Assembly: GCA_946534715.1 (NCBI GenBank)
Contig: CAMNCW010000041.1
Span: forward strand, 62,001 to 126,000
Origin: an uncultured Bacteroidales bacterium
GTDB lineage: Bacteria > Bacteroidota > Bacteroidia > Bacteroidales > Paludibacteraceae
Direction: 5' to 3'
Length of the DNA: 64,000 nt
Every line of letters begins with the position of its first letter. Position 1 is the first letter of the stretch. Of this stretch, positions 54,612-63,358 are shown in pieces. The notes under the pieces were generated by a model. The model was not told the origin of the DNA. It was given only the letters and a program-made list of their open reading frames with translations, and did no database searches. The position numbers and the translations under genes are program-made.

Positions 54612-55358
54612 TCAAATCAGAGTTCTTCCTCCGTCAATGGTAATACTTGTTCCTGTAATCCATTTCGCCGCGTCCGATAACAGATAAACAGCCGCTTGTG
54701 CAACCTCCTCCGGCATGCCGTAACGATGCAGAGGATATTTAGCCAAATCTTTTGCCAAGTCCTCTTCGTTCATGGTTTGGTTTTGCAGCAACTTAGTTTC
54801 GATGCGTCCGGGGCAGATCGTATTGCACCTGATTCTCTTTCCGGAAAGTTCAATAGCGGCATATTTGACAAAACTGTTCAATGCACTCTTTGAACTGCCA
54901 TACAGTGATAATGCTGTCGCCGTATTGCCGTTTCCGGATATAGAAGATATATATACCAGCGACGCTTCCGTATTCAGTTTGCGTTTTTTGACTAATGTCT
55001 TTGTCAGAAGAACCGGCGCATTATAGTTGGTGTCAAAAATGGTTTTAATATCTTTTTCTGCTAAAACCTGGATGGGCTTTAGCATACTGATCCCGGTAGC
55101 ACATACCACACCGTCCAATTCGGGTACTTGTTCCGTCAGCTGTTTGATGGCGTCCTCGTTGGTTAAATCTGCAATTATGTACTGATGTCCTTCTCCTTTC
55201 AGGAGTTGCATGGTTTCTTGCAGTCGCTCTTCATTCCGTGCGGTCATGATGATAGTAGCGCCCATTTTAGAGCACTCTATAGCAGTTGCTTTGCCGATAC
55301 CGGAGGAAGCGCCTGTAACCAGAATGGTTTTACCGGAAAGTGAGAAAGGATTATACAT
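54612..55358 (-). CDS. Short-chain dehydrogenase (second)
   Basis: An SDR of 248 residues, clearly a different subfamily from its neighbour. Rossmann motif VTGASSGIGKATA, the NAG-like motif is replaced by CATGIS, and the active site is YISSISG...LYGSSKSAL. It ends TGTSITIDGGRTLI. A second reductase suggests a second keto group is reduced or that a sugar is the substrate. It shares TAATG with the upstream ACP gene (1-bp overlap). Confidence 0.9.
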   Translation of the reverse strand: MYNPFSLSGKTILVTGASSGIGKATAIECSKMGATIIMTARNEERLQETMQLLKGEGHQYIIADLTNEDAIKQLTEQVPELDGVVCATGISMLKPIQVLAEKDIKTIFDTNYNAPVLLTKTLVKKRKLNTEASLVYISSISGNGNTATALSLYGSSKSALNSFVKYAAIELSGKRIRCNTICPGRIETKLLQNQTMNEEDLAKDLAKYPLHRYGMPEEVAQAAVYLLSDAAKWITGTSITIDGGRTLI

Positions 55359-55585
55359 TATAATTTGCTTTGAACAAGGTCAAACAATTCTTGTATAGTA
55401 TTTGTTTTGCGCATTTCCTCTGGAGGTAATACGATACCATACTCCTCATCTACCATAGTGATGACTAATAATGCTACTAACGAACTCCATTCCTCCAGTT
55501 GGCGGAAATTGGTTTCCGGTGTCAATTCGGAGTTTAACTCGTCAAACTGCTCTGCAAAATGCTCAATAAATTCTTTAATATCCAT
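55358..55585 (-). CDS. Acyl carrier protein (second)
   Basis: A 75-residue acidic carrier. The expected DSL site is SSL here (EEWSSLVALLVITM, pantetheinylated Ser probably S35), a variant common in non-fatty-acid ACPs. It contains IVLPPEEMRKTNTIQELFDLV, typical of helix III-IV. A second ACP dedicated to the pathway suggests separate carriers for starter and elongated acyl chains. Confidence 0.85.
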   Translation of the reverse strand: MDIKEFIEHFAEQFDELNSELTPETNFRQLEEWSSLVALLVITMVDEEYGIVLPPEEMRKTNTIQELFDLVQSKL

Positions 55586-55601
55586 ATTTGTATAGTTTTA
55601 A

Positions 55602-56231
55602 TTACATTAATCGTTTAGCAGGATTACCCATTACGGTAGTTCCGCTTTTGACGCGACGGATGACGAAACTGCATGCTGCTACTCGCGAGTTACTCTCTAT
55701 GGTCACATTATGGCTAATCATTGCGCCGGTATGTATATCCGTTTCATCTTCTACTTTGGTTCCGCCAACGAGCGTAACGTGCGTGTCAATTCTGTTCCAA
55801 TCGCCGATTTGCGTGTCATGACCGATTACGGTGTAGGATTGGATGAGATTACATTTACCGACATGTACATCCGCTCCCAATGTCGTAAAGGCTCCGATTA
55901 CGGTTCCTTCACCTACTTGTACATTGGTTCCAATACGGGCGGTACTATGAATCATAGTTAGGAATTGGCCGCCTTTGGCAATGATCTCTTCCATACATTT
56001 GCGGCGTGCGCCTCCACCTATAGAGCATACAAACACCTCATCTGCTTGGGGCTGATAATCACTAATAGTACCCAGCATAGGCGGATAGTTTTCAAAACTA
56101 TCTAATGCTGACAGGTTATCGTCGATAAAACCTTTGATCACATATTCCGTTCCATAGCCGATGCTTTCTCGTGCCATGTCATAAAATGTGCGTCCCATTC
56201 CACCTGCTCCTATAATAACTAATTGTTTCAT
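55602..56231 (-). CDS. PglD/NeuD-like sugar N- or O-acyltransferase
   Basis: A protein of 209 residues. The N-terminal Rossmann-like UDP-sugar-binding domain (QLVIIGAGGMGRTFYDMA) is followed by a left-handed beta-helix with hexapeptide repeats: RIGTNVQVGEGTVIGAFTTLGADV and VIGHDTQIGDW (probable catalytic His 138). PglD acetylates the C4 amino group of UDP-4-amino sugars. Here it opens an operon that also makes an acyl chain on ACP, so the donor may be that acyl-ACP. The ATG at 56231 fits the promoter; the longer frame upstream does not. Confidence 0.88.
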   Translation of the reverse strand: MKQLVIIGAGGMGRTFYDMARESIGYGTEYVIKGFIDDNLSALDSFENYPPMLGTISDYQPQADEVFVCSIGGGARRKCMEEIIAKGGQFLTMIHSTARIGTNVQVGEGTVIGAFTTLGADVHVGKCNLIQSYTVIGHDTQIGDWNRIDTHVTLVGGTKVEDETDIHTGAMISHNVTIESNSRVAACSFVIRRVKSGTTVMGNPAKRLM

Positions 56232-56254
56232 CTTCGTTGGTCTCAAAAATCGTG

Positions 56255-56286
56255 CAAAGATACAACTTTTTTTTGATATATGCAAG
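56255..56286 (-). promoter_or_regulatory. Promoter of the acyl-amino sugar operon
   Basis: Minus strand: CTTG (56283-56286), 20 bp starting CATATATC, TATCTTTG (56255-56262), 23 bp before the ATG at 56231. It lies in the 64-bp gap between the two halves of the polysaccharide cluster and lets the precursor genes be transcribed independently. Confidence 0.8.
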
Positions 56287-56295
56287 AAAAATCAT

Positions 56296-57456
56296 CTAAT
56301 TTGTAGCCTTTGTGGGGTGTTTGGCTACAACATCTTCAAAAATTCCAGTCAATTGCTTAGCAATGACTTCGGAAGAGAAACGTGCTTGGCAATTTTCCGC
56401 AATAGCTTCTCTGTCGTATTCTTGGTAATGATGGAACATATAATTTAAACAATTTGCCAGTCCATCAACGTCATTAACTTCGAATAGTAGTCCGTTTTTA
56501 TCGTCAATACATTCCCGTATGCCTCCACAAATGCTTGCTACAACAGGAAGTCCACATGCCAATGCTTCTAATACAGCCACAGAAAAGTTCTCGTTGCGAG
56601 AGGGGAGCACAAAGATATCTGATTCATTGAGCATTTTGGCAATCTCATCTTTATTTTTTGAACCGACTAACTGAATATTATTCTTAAAGCCGGCCTCTTC
56701 AATCTGTTTTTGTAGTCGTGCATGTTCTTCCCCTTCACCTATGATTTTTAGTTTCCATTTGTCTTTAGGCATATTGAGTTGCGTAAATGCTTTTGCAAGC
56801 AAATCGAATCCTTTGCGGTAAATGAGACTTCCTGTAGTGATAAAGCGTACTATAGAGGATGATGGAGTGGGGACATAATGAAATTCTCCTCCTACCATGT
56901 TGTATATTATTTTCGAATCAATGTTGGTATGCCTTTTAATGGCACTTTGCAACGAGCCGCATACTGCGATTAATTGATCTACATTATTGTATGATTTGGT
57001 GTACTGCTGTATGCGTGGAGACAAAGTGCTTTTTTGCAATTCCGACCAATGCTCAATAGCTACCAATGGAATATTGTAGGCCTTTTTAAGGGCAACTGCT
57101 TCCTGAGTGATGAATAAATAATGCGAATATAAGATATCGGGACTTCCTATCTCATAGATTGCTCTTTTAAATAGTTTATTCAACTGCCATAACCTAAATT
57201 TATATAGTATTTTTTCTCCAAATAATTTTCGAACTATGGTATTGGGCATAAGGAAGGAATTATATGCAGTTACCCCCTCTTTTTGTTGTTTGGTAATACC
57301 AAATTTACGATAATACCATCTAAATCGCCTATCAACACTTAGGCATACCACCTCGTGTCCAAGTTTTGCCAATGCTTTAGCTTGGTCAAATTCAAAACAT
57401 CCCCATTGAGGATCTTGGGCAGATGGAATTCCTCGTATAATAAAATAAATGGTCAT
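56296..57456 (-). CDS. Glycosyltransferase family 4
   Basis: A GT-B transferase of 386 residues. The N-terminal domain begins YFIIRGIPSAQDPQWGCFEFDQ and has an acceptor-side IEHWSELQ; the donor-binding C-terminal domain shows FITTGSLIYRKGFDLLAKAF, KIIGEGEEHARLQKQIEEAG and the EX7E-type FSVAVLEALACGLPVVAS. It is probably the last sugar-adding enzyme of the assembly operon. It overlaps the WbsX-like gene by 1 bp. Confidence 0.9.
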   Translation of the reverse strand: MTIYFIIRGIPSAQDPQWGCFEFDQAKALAKLGHEVVCLSVDRRFRWYYRKFGITKQQKEGVTAYNSFLMPNTIVRKLFGEKILYKFRLWQLNKLFKRAIYEIGSPDILYSHYLFITQEAVALKKAYNIPLVAIEHWSELQKSTLSPRIQQYTKSYNNVDQLIAVCGSLQSAIKRHTNIDSKIIYNMVGGEFHYVPTPSSSIVRFITTGSLIYRKGFDLLAKAFTQLNMPKDKWKLKIIGEGEEHARLQKQIEEAGFKNNIQLVGSKNKDEIAKMLNESDIFVLPSRNENFSVAVLEALACGLPVVASICGGIRECIDDKNGLLFEVNDVDGLANCLNYMFHHYQEYDREAIAENCQARFSSEVIAKQLTGIFEDVVAKHPTKATN

Positions 57457-58610
57457 CAGTGTAATTGCCGTTTTAATGCATCCAAATATCCGTGTCCGTA
57501 GTCCAGATCAGGTTCTACATAGTTTCCTTCTGCCCATTCATTCCATGATTGCAGAATCAAAATGCGATGTTCGTACGGACGGTCTTCTACCAATCGGAGC
57601 GCTTCCTTTATTTGCTGCTCAAATACTTCCGGTGTACTCTCATAATAGAGACGTGCTTTGCGTCCTGAGCGAGCCGTTCTATCCCAGTTCGGTAAGAGTG
57701 TTGGATATACGTTTTCCCACTTGTCTTCTTTGACGTAAAGGTATTTATTTATCTCTTTTTGCTTGATTTTGCTAACAGGAGTGTAATGGAACAATCGCAT
57801 GGCTACTGATCGCCATACCTTCTCTATCCATGAACGAGCCATATAGTCCGCTCTCTTGAATCCACGGGAGTTGATGGCATCATAACCTACATCCAAAAGC
57901 TTCTGGTAGTTCTCTGCCGCATGATCTGGGAGTTTATTGCCAATTAGACTCTTAACATTGATCTCATCATCATATGTGGAATAACCTAATCCAACGAACC
58001 ATATTCCAGGCAAACCATTCTGCTTGGCAAGGTTCTGCCATAGATTGATGAATGCTTTCGGATCAGGGAATCCTAATGCGCTGAAAACAAAGAATAGCGG
58101 TTTGTCATCTACGGTGATATAACGTTTGTCTCTGAAAGCCGGCAAGACATCATAAAAATGCTTGATATATTCTTCTTCGGAATATATGACTTTCATAAGT
58201 GTCTGCTCTTGTACCTTTTTGTGACCAACATCCCAAGTTTTGTTCGTCCAATCATGGTTAGCCCATCCTAAGCAGAACGGAAAATCCGGTTTTCCGGAAG
58301 CAAGTACCTCGTTGAAAGGGCGTTCCAGTAATTGCCGGTCATGACTAAACCAGTAATGCCAATAGCAAAAGCCTTCAATACCGGCTTCACGTGCCATTTC
58401 GGCTTGCGCTTCACGCACTTCGGGCATTCGCAAATCATAGTATCCCAAATCTGCAGGAACACGAGGCTGGAGGTGCCCTTTGAATAATGGCTTTGCTTTT
58501 CCAACATTGGTCCATTCCGTAAATCCTTTTCCCCACCATTGGTCATTCTCCGGGATGGGATGAAACTGTGGCAGGTAAAAGGCAATGACGCGAGCTTTAT
58601 TACTTTTCAT
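57456..58610 (-). CDS. WbsX-family (GH99-like) protein
   Basis: A protein of 384 residues with the WbsX signature YLPQFHPIPENDQWWGKGFTEWTNV, AGIEGFCYWHYWF and NHDWTNKTW, ending WNEWAEGNYVEPD. These proteins resemble glycoside hydrolase family 99 endo-mannanases and occur in O-antigen and capsule clusters, where some are annotated as glycosyltransferases. Whether it trims, transfers or edits the glycan cannot be told from sequence. Confidence 0.88.
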   Translation of the reverse strand: MKSNKARVIAFYLPQFHPIPENDQWWGKGFTEWTNVGKAKPLFKGHLQPRVPADLGYYDLRMPEVREAQAEMAREAGIEGFCYWHYWFSHDRQLLERPFNEVLASGKPDFPFCLGWANHDWTNKTWDVGHKKVQEQTLMKVIYSEEEYIKHFYDVLPAFRDKRYITVDDKPLFFVFSALGFPDPKAFINLWQNLAKQNGLPGIWFVGLGYSTYDDEINVKSLIGNKLPDHAAENYQKLLDVGYDAINSRGFKRADYMARSWIEKVWRSVAMRLFHYTPVSKIKQKEINKYLYVKEDKWENVYPTLLPNWDRTARSGRKARLYYESTPEVFEQQIKEALRLVEDRPYEHRILILQSWNEWAEGNYVEPDLDYGHGYLDALKRQLH

Positions 58611-58616
58611 AGTTCA

Positions 58617-59771
58617 CTATTTATTTGCTATCTGCATGTACACATTGTCGAACACATTTTTTGCAATGTATTTCCATGACTTTTGTCCATTAGTATATGT
58701 TGTATGAATCTTTTGTGAGAATTGTTGTTGCATTTCAGGATATTCTATTATCTGGCATATGGCATCTGCTAATGCTTGCACATTTTTGGGAGGAACGATA
58801 AGTCCATATTCTCCATTCCCAACCATATCAGGTAAGCCGCCAACATTAGTCACGATACATGGCTTATCAAACGCGTATGCGGACATAACTACACCGCTTT
58901 GTGTAGCATCGATATATGGACACACCACACATTCTGCATTAGCAATTAGAGATGCTTGCTCTGCATCATCAATATATCGATTGCGGATGTCAAAATAATC
59001 GTATGTGTAATATTCACTTATGTCAAAATAGTACATTCCTCCTCCTGCAATAATCAATTTGAAGTTCGGATGTTTTCTGTGTACCAATTTCATTGCAGGG
59101 AATAAGTAATCCAATCCTTTATGACTCCATATTCTTCCTATAAACAATATATACTTATCACGTGACTTTTGATGGGATTCATAGATGCGCAAATACGAAT
59201 ACACGCTAAGTGTACTTTCAAAGACCTGTTTCTTTTGTAACTTATAAAAATTAATAAAGTCCTGTGTTTGAACTGAATTAAACACTATAAAATGTGATAG
59301 ACTTTTGAACATGAGTCGCCGATAGGCTTCAACTACTTTTGAACGCATGTATGAATGGCTAAAAGGATCATGAACCGACATAACTGATTTATGCCGAAAT
59401 CTGAGTAATTCCATCTCGTTTGCACGCAATGATTCCGTAAAATGTATGACATCAAAATGCTCTTTCTTTAATAATTTAGCCAATTGATGGGTGATTTTGA
59501 AATTGGATAAGTCGCGACTACTTCGTTCATAACGTACGACTATCTTCGTTTTATCCAAATCAATGAGTTCTTTCAACACTGCCATTTCCGGAATATTTAT
59601 CGCCTTATATATCCCGGATTTTTCTAGTTTAGGACACTCAATGGCGCACCCTTTGAATTCCGGTCGAGCGATAGGAAAATAATGAATATCACAATAGTTT
59701 CGCATTTCGTGAATAAATGATATATCCACATTGGCGAAATATATAGGTGATATATAAGCGACTTTAAGCAT
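58617..59771 (-). CDS. Glycosyltransferase family 4 (second)
   Basis: A protein of 384 residues. N-terminal half: LKVAYISPIYFANVDISFIHEMR; C-terminal donor domain: ILFIGRIWSHKGLDYLFPAM, LIIAGGGMYYFD, and the EX7E region in YAFDKPCIVTNVGG. The usual first Glu of EX7E appears replaced in SGVVMSAYAFDKP, so activity or donor use may differ. It is AT-rich, like the rest of the cluster. Confidence 0.85.
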   Translation of the reverse strand: MLKVAYISPIYFANVDISFIHEMRNYCDIHYFPIARPEFKGCAIECPKLEKSGIYKAINIPEMAVLKELIDLDKTKIVVRYERSSRDLSNFKITHQLAKLLKKEHFDVIHFTESLRANEMELLRFRHKSVMSVHDPFSHSYMRSKVVEAYRRLMFKSLSHFIVFNSVQTQDFINFYKLQKKQVFESTLSVYSYLRIYESHQKSRDKYILFIGRIWSHKGLDYLFPAMKLVHRKHPNFKLIIAGGGMYYFDISEYYTYDYFDIRNRYIDDAEQASLIANAECVVCPYIDATQSGVVMSAYAFDKPCIVTNVGGLPDMVGNGEYGLIVPPKNVQALADAICQIIEYPEMQQQFSQKIHTTYTNGQKSWKYIAKNVFDNVYMQIANK

Positions 59772-59774
59772 ATT

Positions 59775-60668
59775 TTACGTATTTGCGTATTCTTGTATCA
59801 ATTTATCAATTACATTTAGCAGTGGCCCGACTGATGTACTTGGCCTATGGTGAATGCGGTTTGCAATGTTTCCTAATATGTTCTCTAATTGAGTGTATCT
59901 TCTTTCCCTCTGCAAAAACTCAACTGCGGTTAAACCTTGCTTTTGGGCAACATAAGTTAATGATCGTAGCTGACGCTCTACTTGCTTTTCCGAGAACTCC
60001 CTATCTCCGGCGAGATGAATATATTTGTGCTGTTGTAGATAAATGAATTTTGCATTCTTAAACCATTTGCGTAATCTTAGATGAATATCCATCTCTTCTC
60101 CGTACATAAATATTTTCTCATCAAAATATCCGATATCGGCAAAAGCATCTTTGCGAATGAAGAAGAAAGCGCCTTGCAGCCACATGTATCTATCGATATA
60201 GATGTCTTTTTTTGTGGCTATATATCGTATTATGAACCTGAATAAAGGAGGTAGTGTATATAGTGGATAATACGAAATAGCTTTTCTGGTTGAATCGTAA
60301 TATTGTTTTCCTCCGCACATGATCATGTCCTTTCGCTGTAATGTTTCAACCGCTGTTTCAAAGATGGGCATTATGAGTCGTATATCGGGATTCATGATGG
60401 CGATGATAGGTGCTGTGGCAAGCTGGATGCCGACATTATTCCCTTGGCCGTATCCGCCATTGGTTGTGTTGGATACAACGATAACTTTATCTCCGTATAG
60501 TTGCTGTATCTTTTTATACATTTTGTCATAATCGCGACTACAATTATCCACTACAATGATTTCAAGTTCATCTCCAATATCATTGTATTGATATACAGAA
60601 GCAAGACAATCGTAAATGTCTTTTTCTGAATTATATGTTACTATTATGATGGATATTTTTTTATTCAT
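59775..60668 (-). CDS. Glycosyltransferase family 2 (rhamnosyltransferase-like)
   Basis: An inverting GT-A transferase of 297 residues. It starts KKISIIIVTYNSEKDIYDCL, has VVDNCSRD, the N-N motif NGGYGQGNNVGIQLA and a metal-binding Asp in IMNPDIRL. The pattern is typical of WbbL-like rhamnosyltransferases. A TAATG overlap with the polymerase gene indicates coupled translation. Confidence 0.9.
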   Translation of the reverse strand: MNKKISIIIVTYNSEKDIYDCLASVYQYNDIGDELEIIVVDNCSRDYDKMYKKIQQLYGDKVIVVSNTTNGGYGQGNNVGIQLATAPIIAIMNPDIRLIMPIFETAVETLQRKDMIMCGGKQYYDSTRKAISYYPLYTLPPLFRFIIRYIATKKDIYIDRYMWLQGAFFFIRKDAFADIGYFDEKIFMYGEEMDIHLRLRKWFKNAKFIYLQQHKYIHLAGDREFSEKQVERQLRSLTYVAQKQGLTAVEFLQRERRYTQLENILGNIANRIHHRPSTSVGPLLNVIDKLIQEYANT

Positions 60669-61924
60669 TATAGGCTATTATGGGATGTCAATCTAAATTT
60701 GTAACGAAAAACTATATATAGAAAATATGAAAATAAAACGTATAACGAATTAAAAAGTCTTAAAAAAGGTACATCAAATATACCGCGAACGATGATGCAA
60801 GAGCATACGGCAAAAAGGATAAGGGCGGAGAAGTCTATTTCATTCTGCTTAGGGAGAACTAATTTTTGCATAGTGAGCTGAAACACCATAACGTATAGTA
60901 CCATCCCAATGATTCCAATATCTAAAATCAAAGAGCCGAATAAAGTAAAAAATACGTTAACTCGGATAGGATATTCTTCTGCGAGCATTGAATAAAATTC
61001 CTTCATGTCATATGTTTGATGATTAATCAGCATATTAGAGAGAGGAAATACTCGCTGTATATGCCAGTGCTCTAGCTCTGCATATGGTAATGCGGCGCAA
61101 AAATTATTAAAAGGTTGTCCTGCGTATGCAATAAACGAATCGATAGCATATTGAGTGTCGAAACTAAATCTTGAGACGGTGATTAACCATAATCCCAAAA
61201 ACCCAACACCTCCGGCAATCAGCATGATAAGGAGTATTTGTTTACGCAAGATAGCGTTCATGTGTTTTCTGAATAATGCATAAAACATCATAAATGTGAG
61301 TCCCCACCAAAGTACTTCTGCGCGACCGCCTGTAGCATATCCGGATATCATTAGTATCATTGACATGAATAGTAAAGCGATGCGTATTAATTTGGATTGT
61401 GGACAAATAGTGATGGAGGCAAACCAACAAAGTAAGGTTAAGGGATATCCCACTGCTATCATTTTGGGTATCCATAGCAAAAACAGACCTTTGCTTTGGT
61501 AAAAAGCTGAATTATCATGGCTGTTTGCATAGTTCTCATCTCCACTTAGCATAAAACCTTCTCTTACCACATCAATAAAACCGCCAAATAGAATCCATAC
61601 AAGCACACTAATACAGATGAACCAGCAAAGGTATTTAAAAAGAGTAGGCTTCTGAACGGTCAGATGGATGTCTGGATTATCCATTTTTGTAAACGGACAT
61701 AAAACCACCGTCCATAATAAGCAATATAGTAGCGTAGAGATAGGGGTGATAGCATATTCATTCACACCGAGAACACCGTATAGATTATGCGTGTCAACGA
61801 GTATGGAAAAAAATGCAGACGCATCGATCCACGCAATTGCCACGAATCCAGCGCCAATAGTACGATACTTATACCAGTACCAAAGGAGAAAAATGGTAAA
61901 ATATATGAATGGAATAAATGCCAT
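60668..61924 (-). CDS. wzy: O-antigen/EPS polymerase (Wzy-like)
   Basis: A polytopic inner-membrane protein of 418 residues with about ten to twelve hydrophobic segments and a large central loop (about 240-310). No sequence family is conserved enough to name; the call rests on the topology, length and location next to the flippase. It should join lipid-linked repeat units at the periplasmic face. Confidence 0.8.
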   Translation of the reverse strand: MAFIPFIYFTIFLLWYWYKYRTIGAGFVAIAWIDASAFFSILVDTHNLYGVLGVNEYAITPISTLLYCLLWTVVLCPFTKMDNPDIHLTVQKPTLFKYLCWFICISVLVWILFGGFIDVVREGFMLSGDENYANSHDNSAFYQSKGLFLLWIPKMIAVGYPLTLLCWFASITICPQSKLIRIALLFMSMILMISGYATGGRAEVLWWGLTFMMFYALFRKHMNAILRKQILLIMLIAGGVGFLGLWLITVSRFSFDTQYAIDSFIAYAGQPFNNFCAALPYAELEHWHIQRVFPLSNMLINHQTYDMKEFYSMLAEEYPIRVNVFFTLFGSLILDIGIIGMVLYVMVFQLTMQKLVLPKQNEIDFSALILFAVCSCIIVRGIFDVPFLRLFNSLYVLFSYFLYIVFRYKFRLTSHNSL

Positions 61925-61956
61925 ATTTGTTGTGTGGATGCAGAGATTCCTATATG

Positions 61957-63309
61957 TTAAAAATAAAGTTCTTTAATAACTACACTTGGCCATTTCCAAT
62001 TCTGGTATGCTAATTGGGCGAGACCAGGGGCTAATATCAGTCCCCAAATACCCATTTGCATGGGCGAGAGGAAAATGAATAATAATAGGATCGTCGCTGC
62101 TCCACTGACCAAAGATGGGATAAAGAACGGAATCCTGTTATCTGCCATGATAAATCCTGCTGACGTGGAGTGGTTGTGCTCTAACGCGCTGATAAGCAGC
62201 ATAACTATCAACATTGCCGTAGGAAGAAAATGTGTTTGACTACCAATCAGGTCTAAAGCCCAATCACCCAAGAAGATCCATGCAATACCTCCCACAATGT
62301 ATATGATCCATAAGCTGCTTATGCAAAGTATAAAATAGTGCTTGAGTTGTTGAATGTTGTTCTCTGCGCGGAGTTGAGCTAATTTTGGTATATACGATTG
62401 ATAAAAGACCGTAGCACACCGCGCAAGGATATCCATCACCTGCATGGTGATACCATAAAAGGCAATTTCCTCAAGCGTCAAGAATGCCGAACCTATCAAA
62501 ATGGCGGATTTGTTCACTAAAAAACTACCTACTTGCGTTAAACCAATCTTGGTCGCATTGGGAATGATGGCTGTGAGTATCTCTTTCGGATCTTCGGCTT
62601 CTACATCCCGTAATCGACCTTTCAGTTCCGGGGTGAAAAAGACGCGATAGGATAAGACACGACGTATGACAATTGATATCAATTGAGAACTAACAATGGC
62701 TGTTAACCCAAAACCGGCATATATTAAACCGATTGCTAACCCAATGTAAACAACTTGTCCTAAGATGGTAATCTGTTGAATGCGCTTGACATATCCTTTG
62801 CCTGTTAATAGTGCATCGTAGTAGAAAGAGTAGAGATTGTAGCAATGTAATGCAATGAGCAGAAACCATGCTATAAGAGTATCTTGACGATTTCCTGAGT
62901 ATTTTTGTAAAATACAGTAAAAATATGCCGTCCCAGCCGTGGATAATAATACAAAGGCACCCAATGCTATCCACTGGTAGAATCGGCGCATCGCCTTTAA
63001 TGAACCTTTAAGCAAACCATAATCGATAGTTGCATCCGTATCGATATGGTTAACTCCGTTTTTTTGAAGTTTCTTGACTCCCGAGAAGATATAACTGATA
63101 TTTCTGGCAAAAGTAGGGCGAAAACCAAAATCTAACATTAACACCAACGCAGTGATCGTATGGAAAATATTCCAAATACCAACTGTTTCTTGTGGCATCA
63201 TATGTAGAATAAATGGGAGCAATACGACACCGGCTCCAATAGTGAATGCCGTAGAGACATAGCTCCATACTATATCCTTCTTGCCAATATGTTCGATCTT
63301 TTCAGCCAT
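61957..63309 (-). CDS. wzx: Polysaccharide flippase (Wzx-like)
   Basis: A MOP-superfamily exporter of 450 residues with about twelve to fourteen membrane segments (VSTAFTIGAGVVLLPFIL, then TIGLTQVG-like and C-terminal ALEHNHSTSAGFIMADNRIP). It should flip undecaprenyl-linked repeat units across the inner membrane. It lies 32 bp upstream of the polymerase gene. Confidence 0.88.
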   Translation of the reverse strand: MAEKIEHIGKKDIVWSYVSTAFTIGAGVVLLPFILHMMPQETVGIWNIFHTITALVLMLDFGFRPTFARNISYIFSGVKKLQKNGVNHIDTDATIDYGLLKGSLKAMRRFYQWIALGAFVLLSTAGTAYFYCILQKYSGNRQDTLIAWFLLIALHCYNLYSFYYDALLTGKGYVKRIQQITILGQVVYIGLAIGLIYAGFGLTAIVSSQLISIVIRRVLSYRVFFTPELKGRLRDVEAEDPKEILTAIIPNATKIGLTQVGSFLVNKSAILIGSAFLTLEEIAFYGITMQVMDILARCATVFYQSYIPKLAQLRAENNIQQLKHYFILCISSLWIIYIVGGIAWIFLGDWALDLIGSQTHFLPTAMLIVMLLISALEHNHSTSAGFIMADNRIPFFIPSLVSGAATILLLFIFLSPMQMGIWGLILAPGLAQLAYQNWKWPSVVIKELYF

Positions 63310-63358
63310 CGGTATTCTGTTTTTTTGCGATCAGTATTCTGTATTTAAATTGCGAGTG

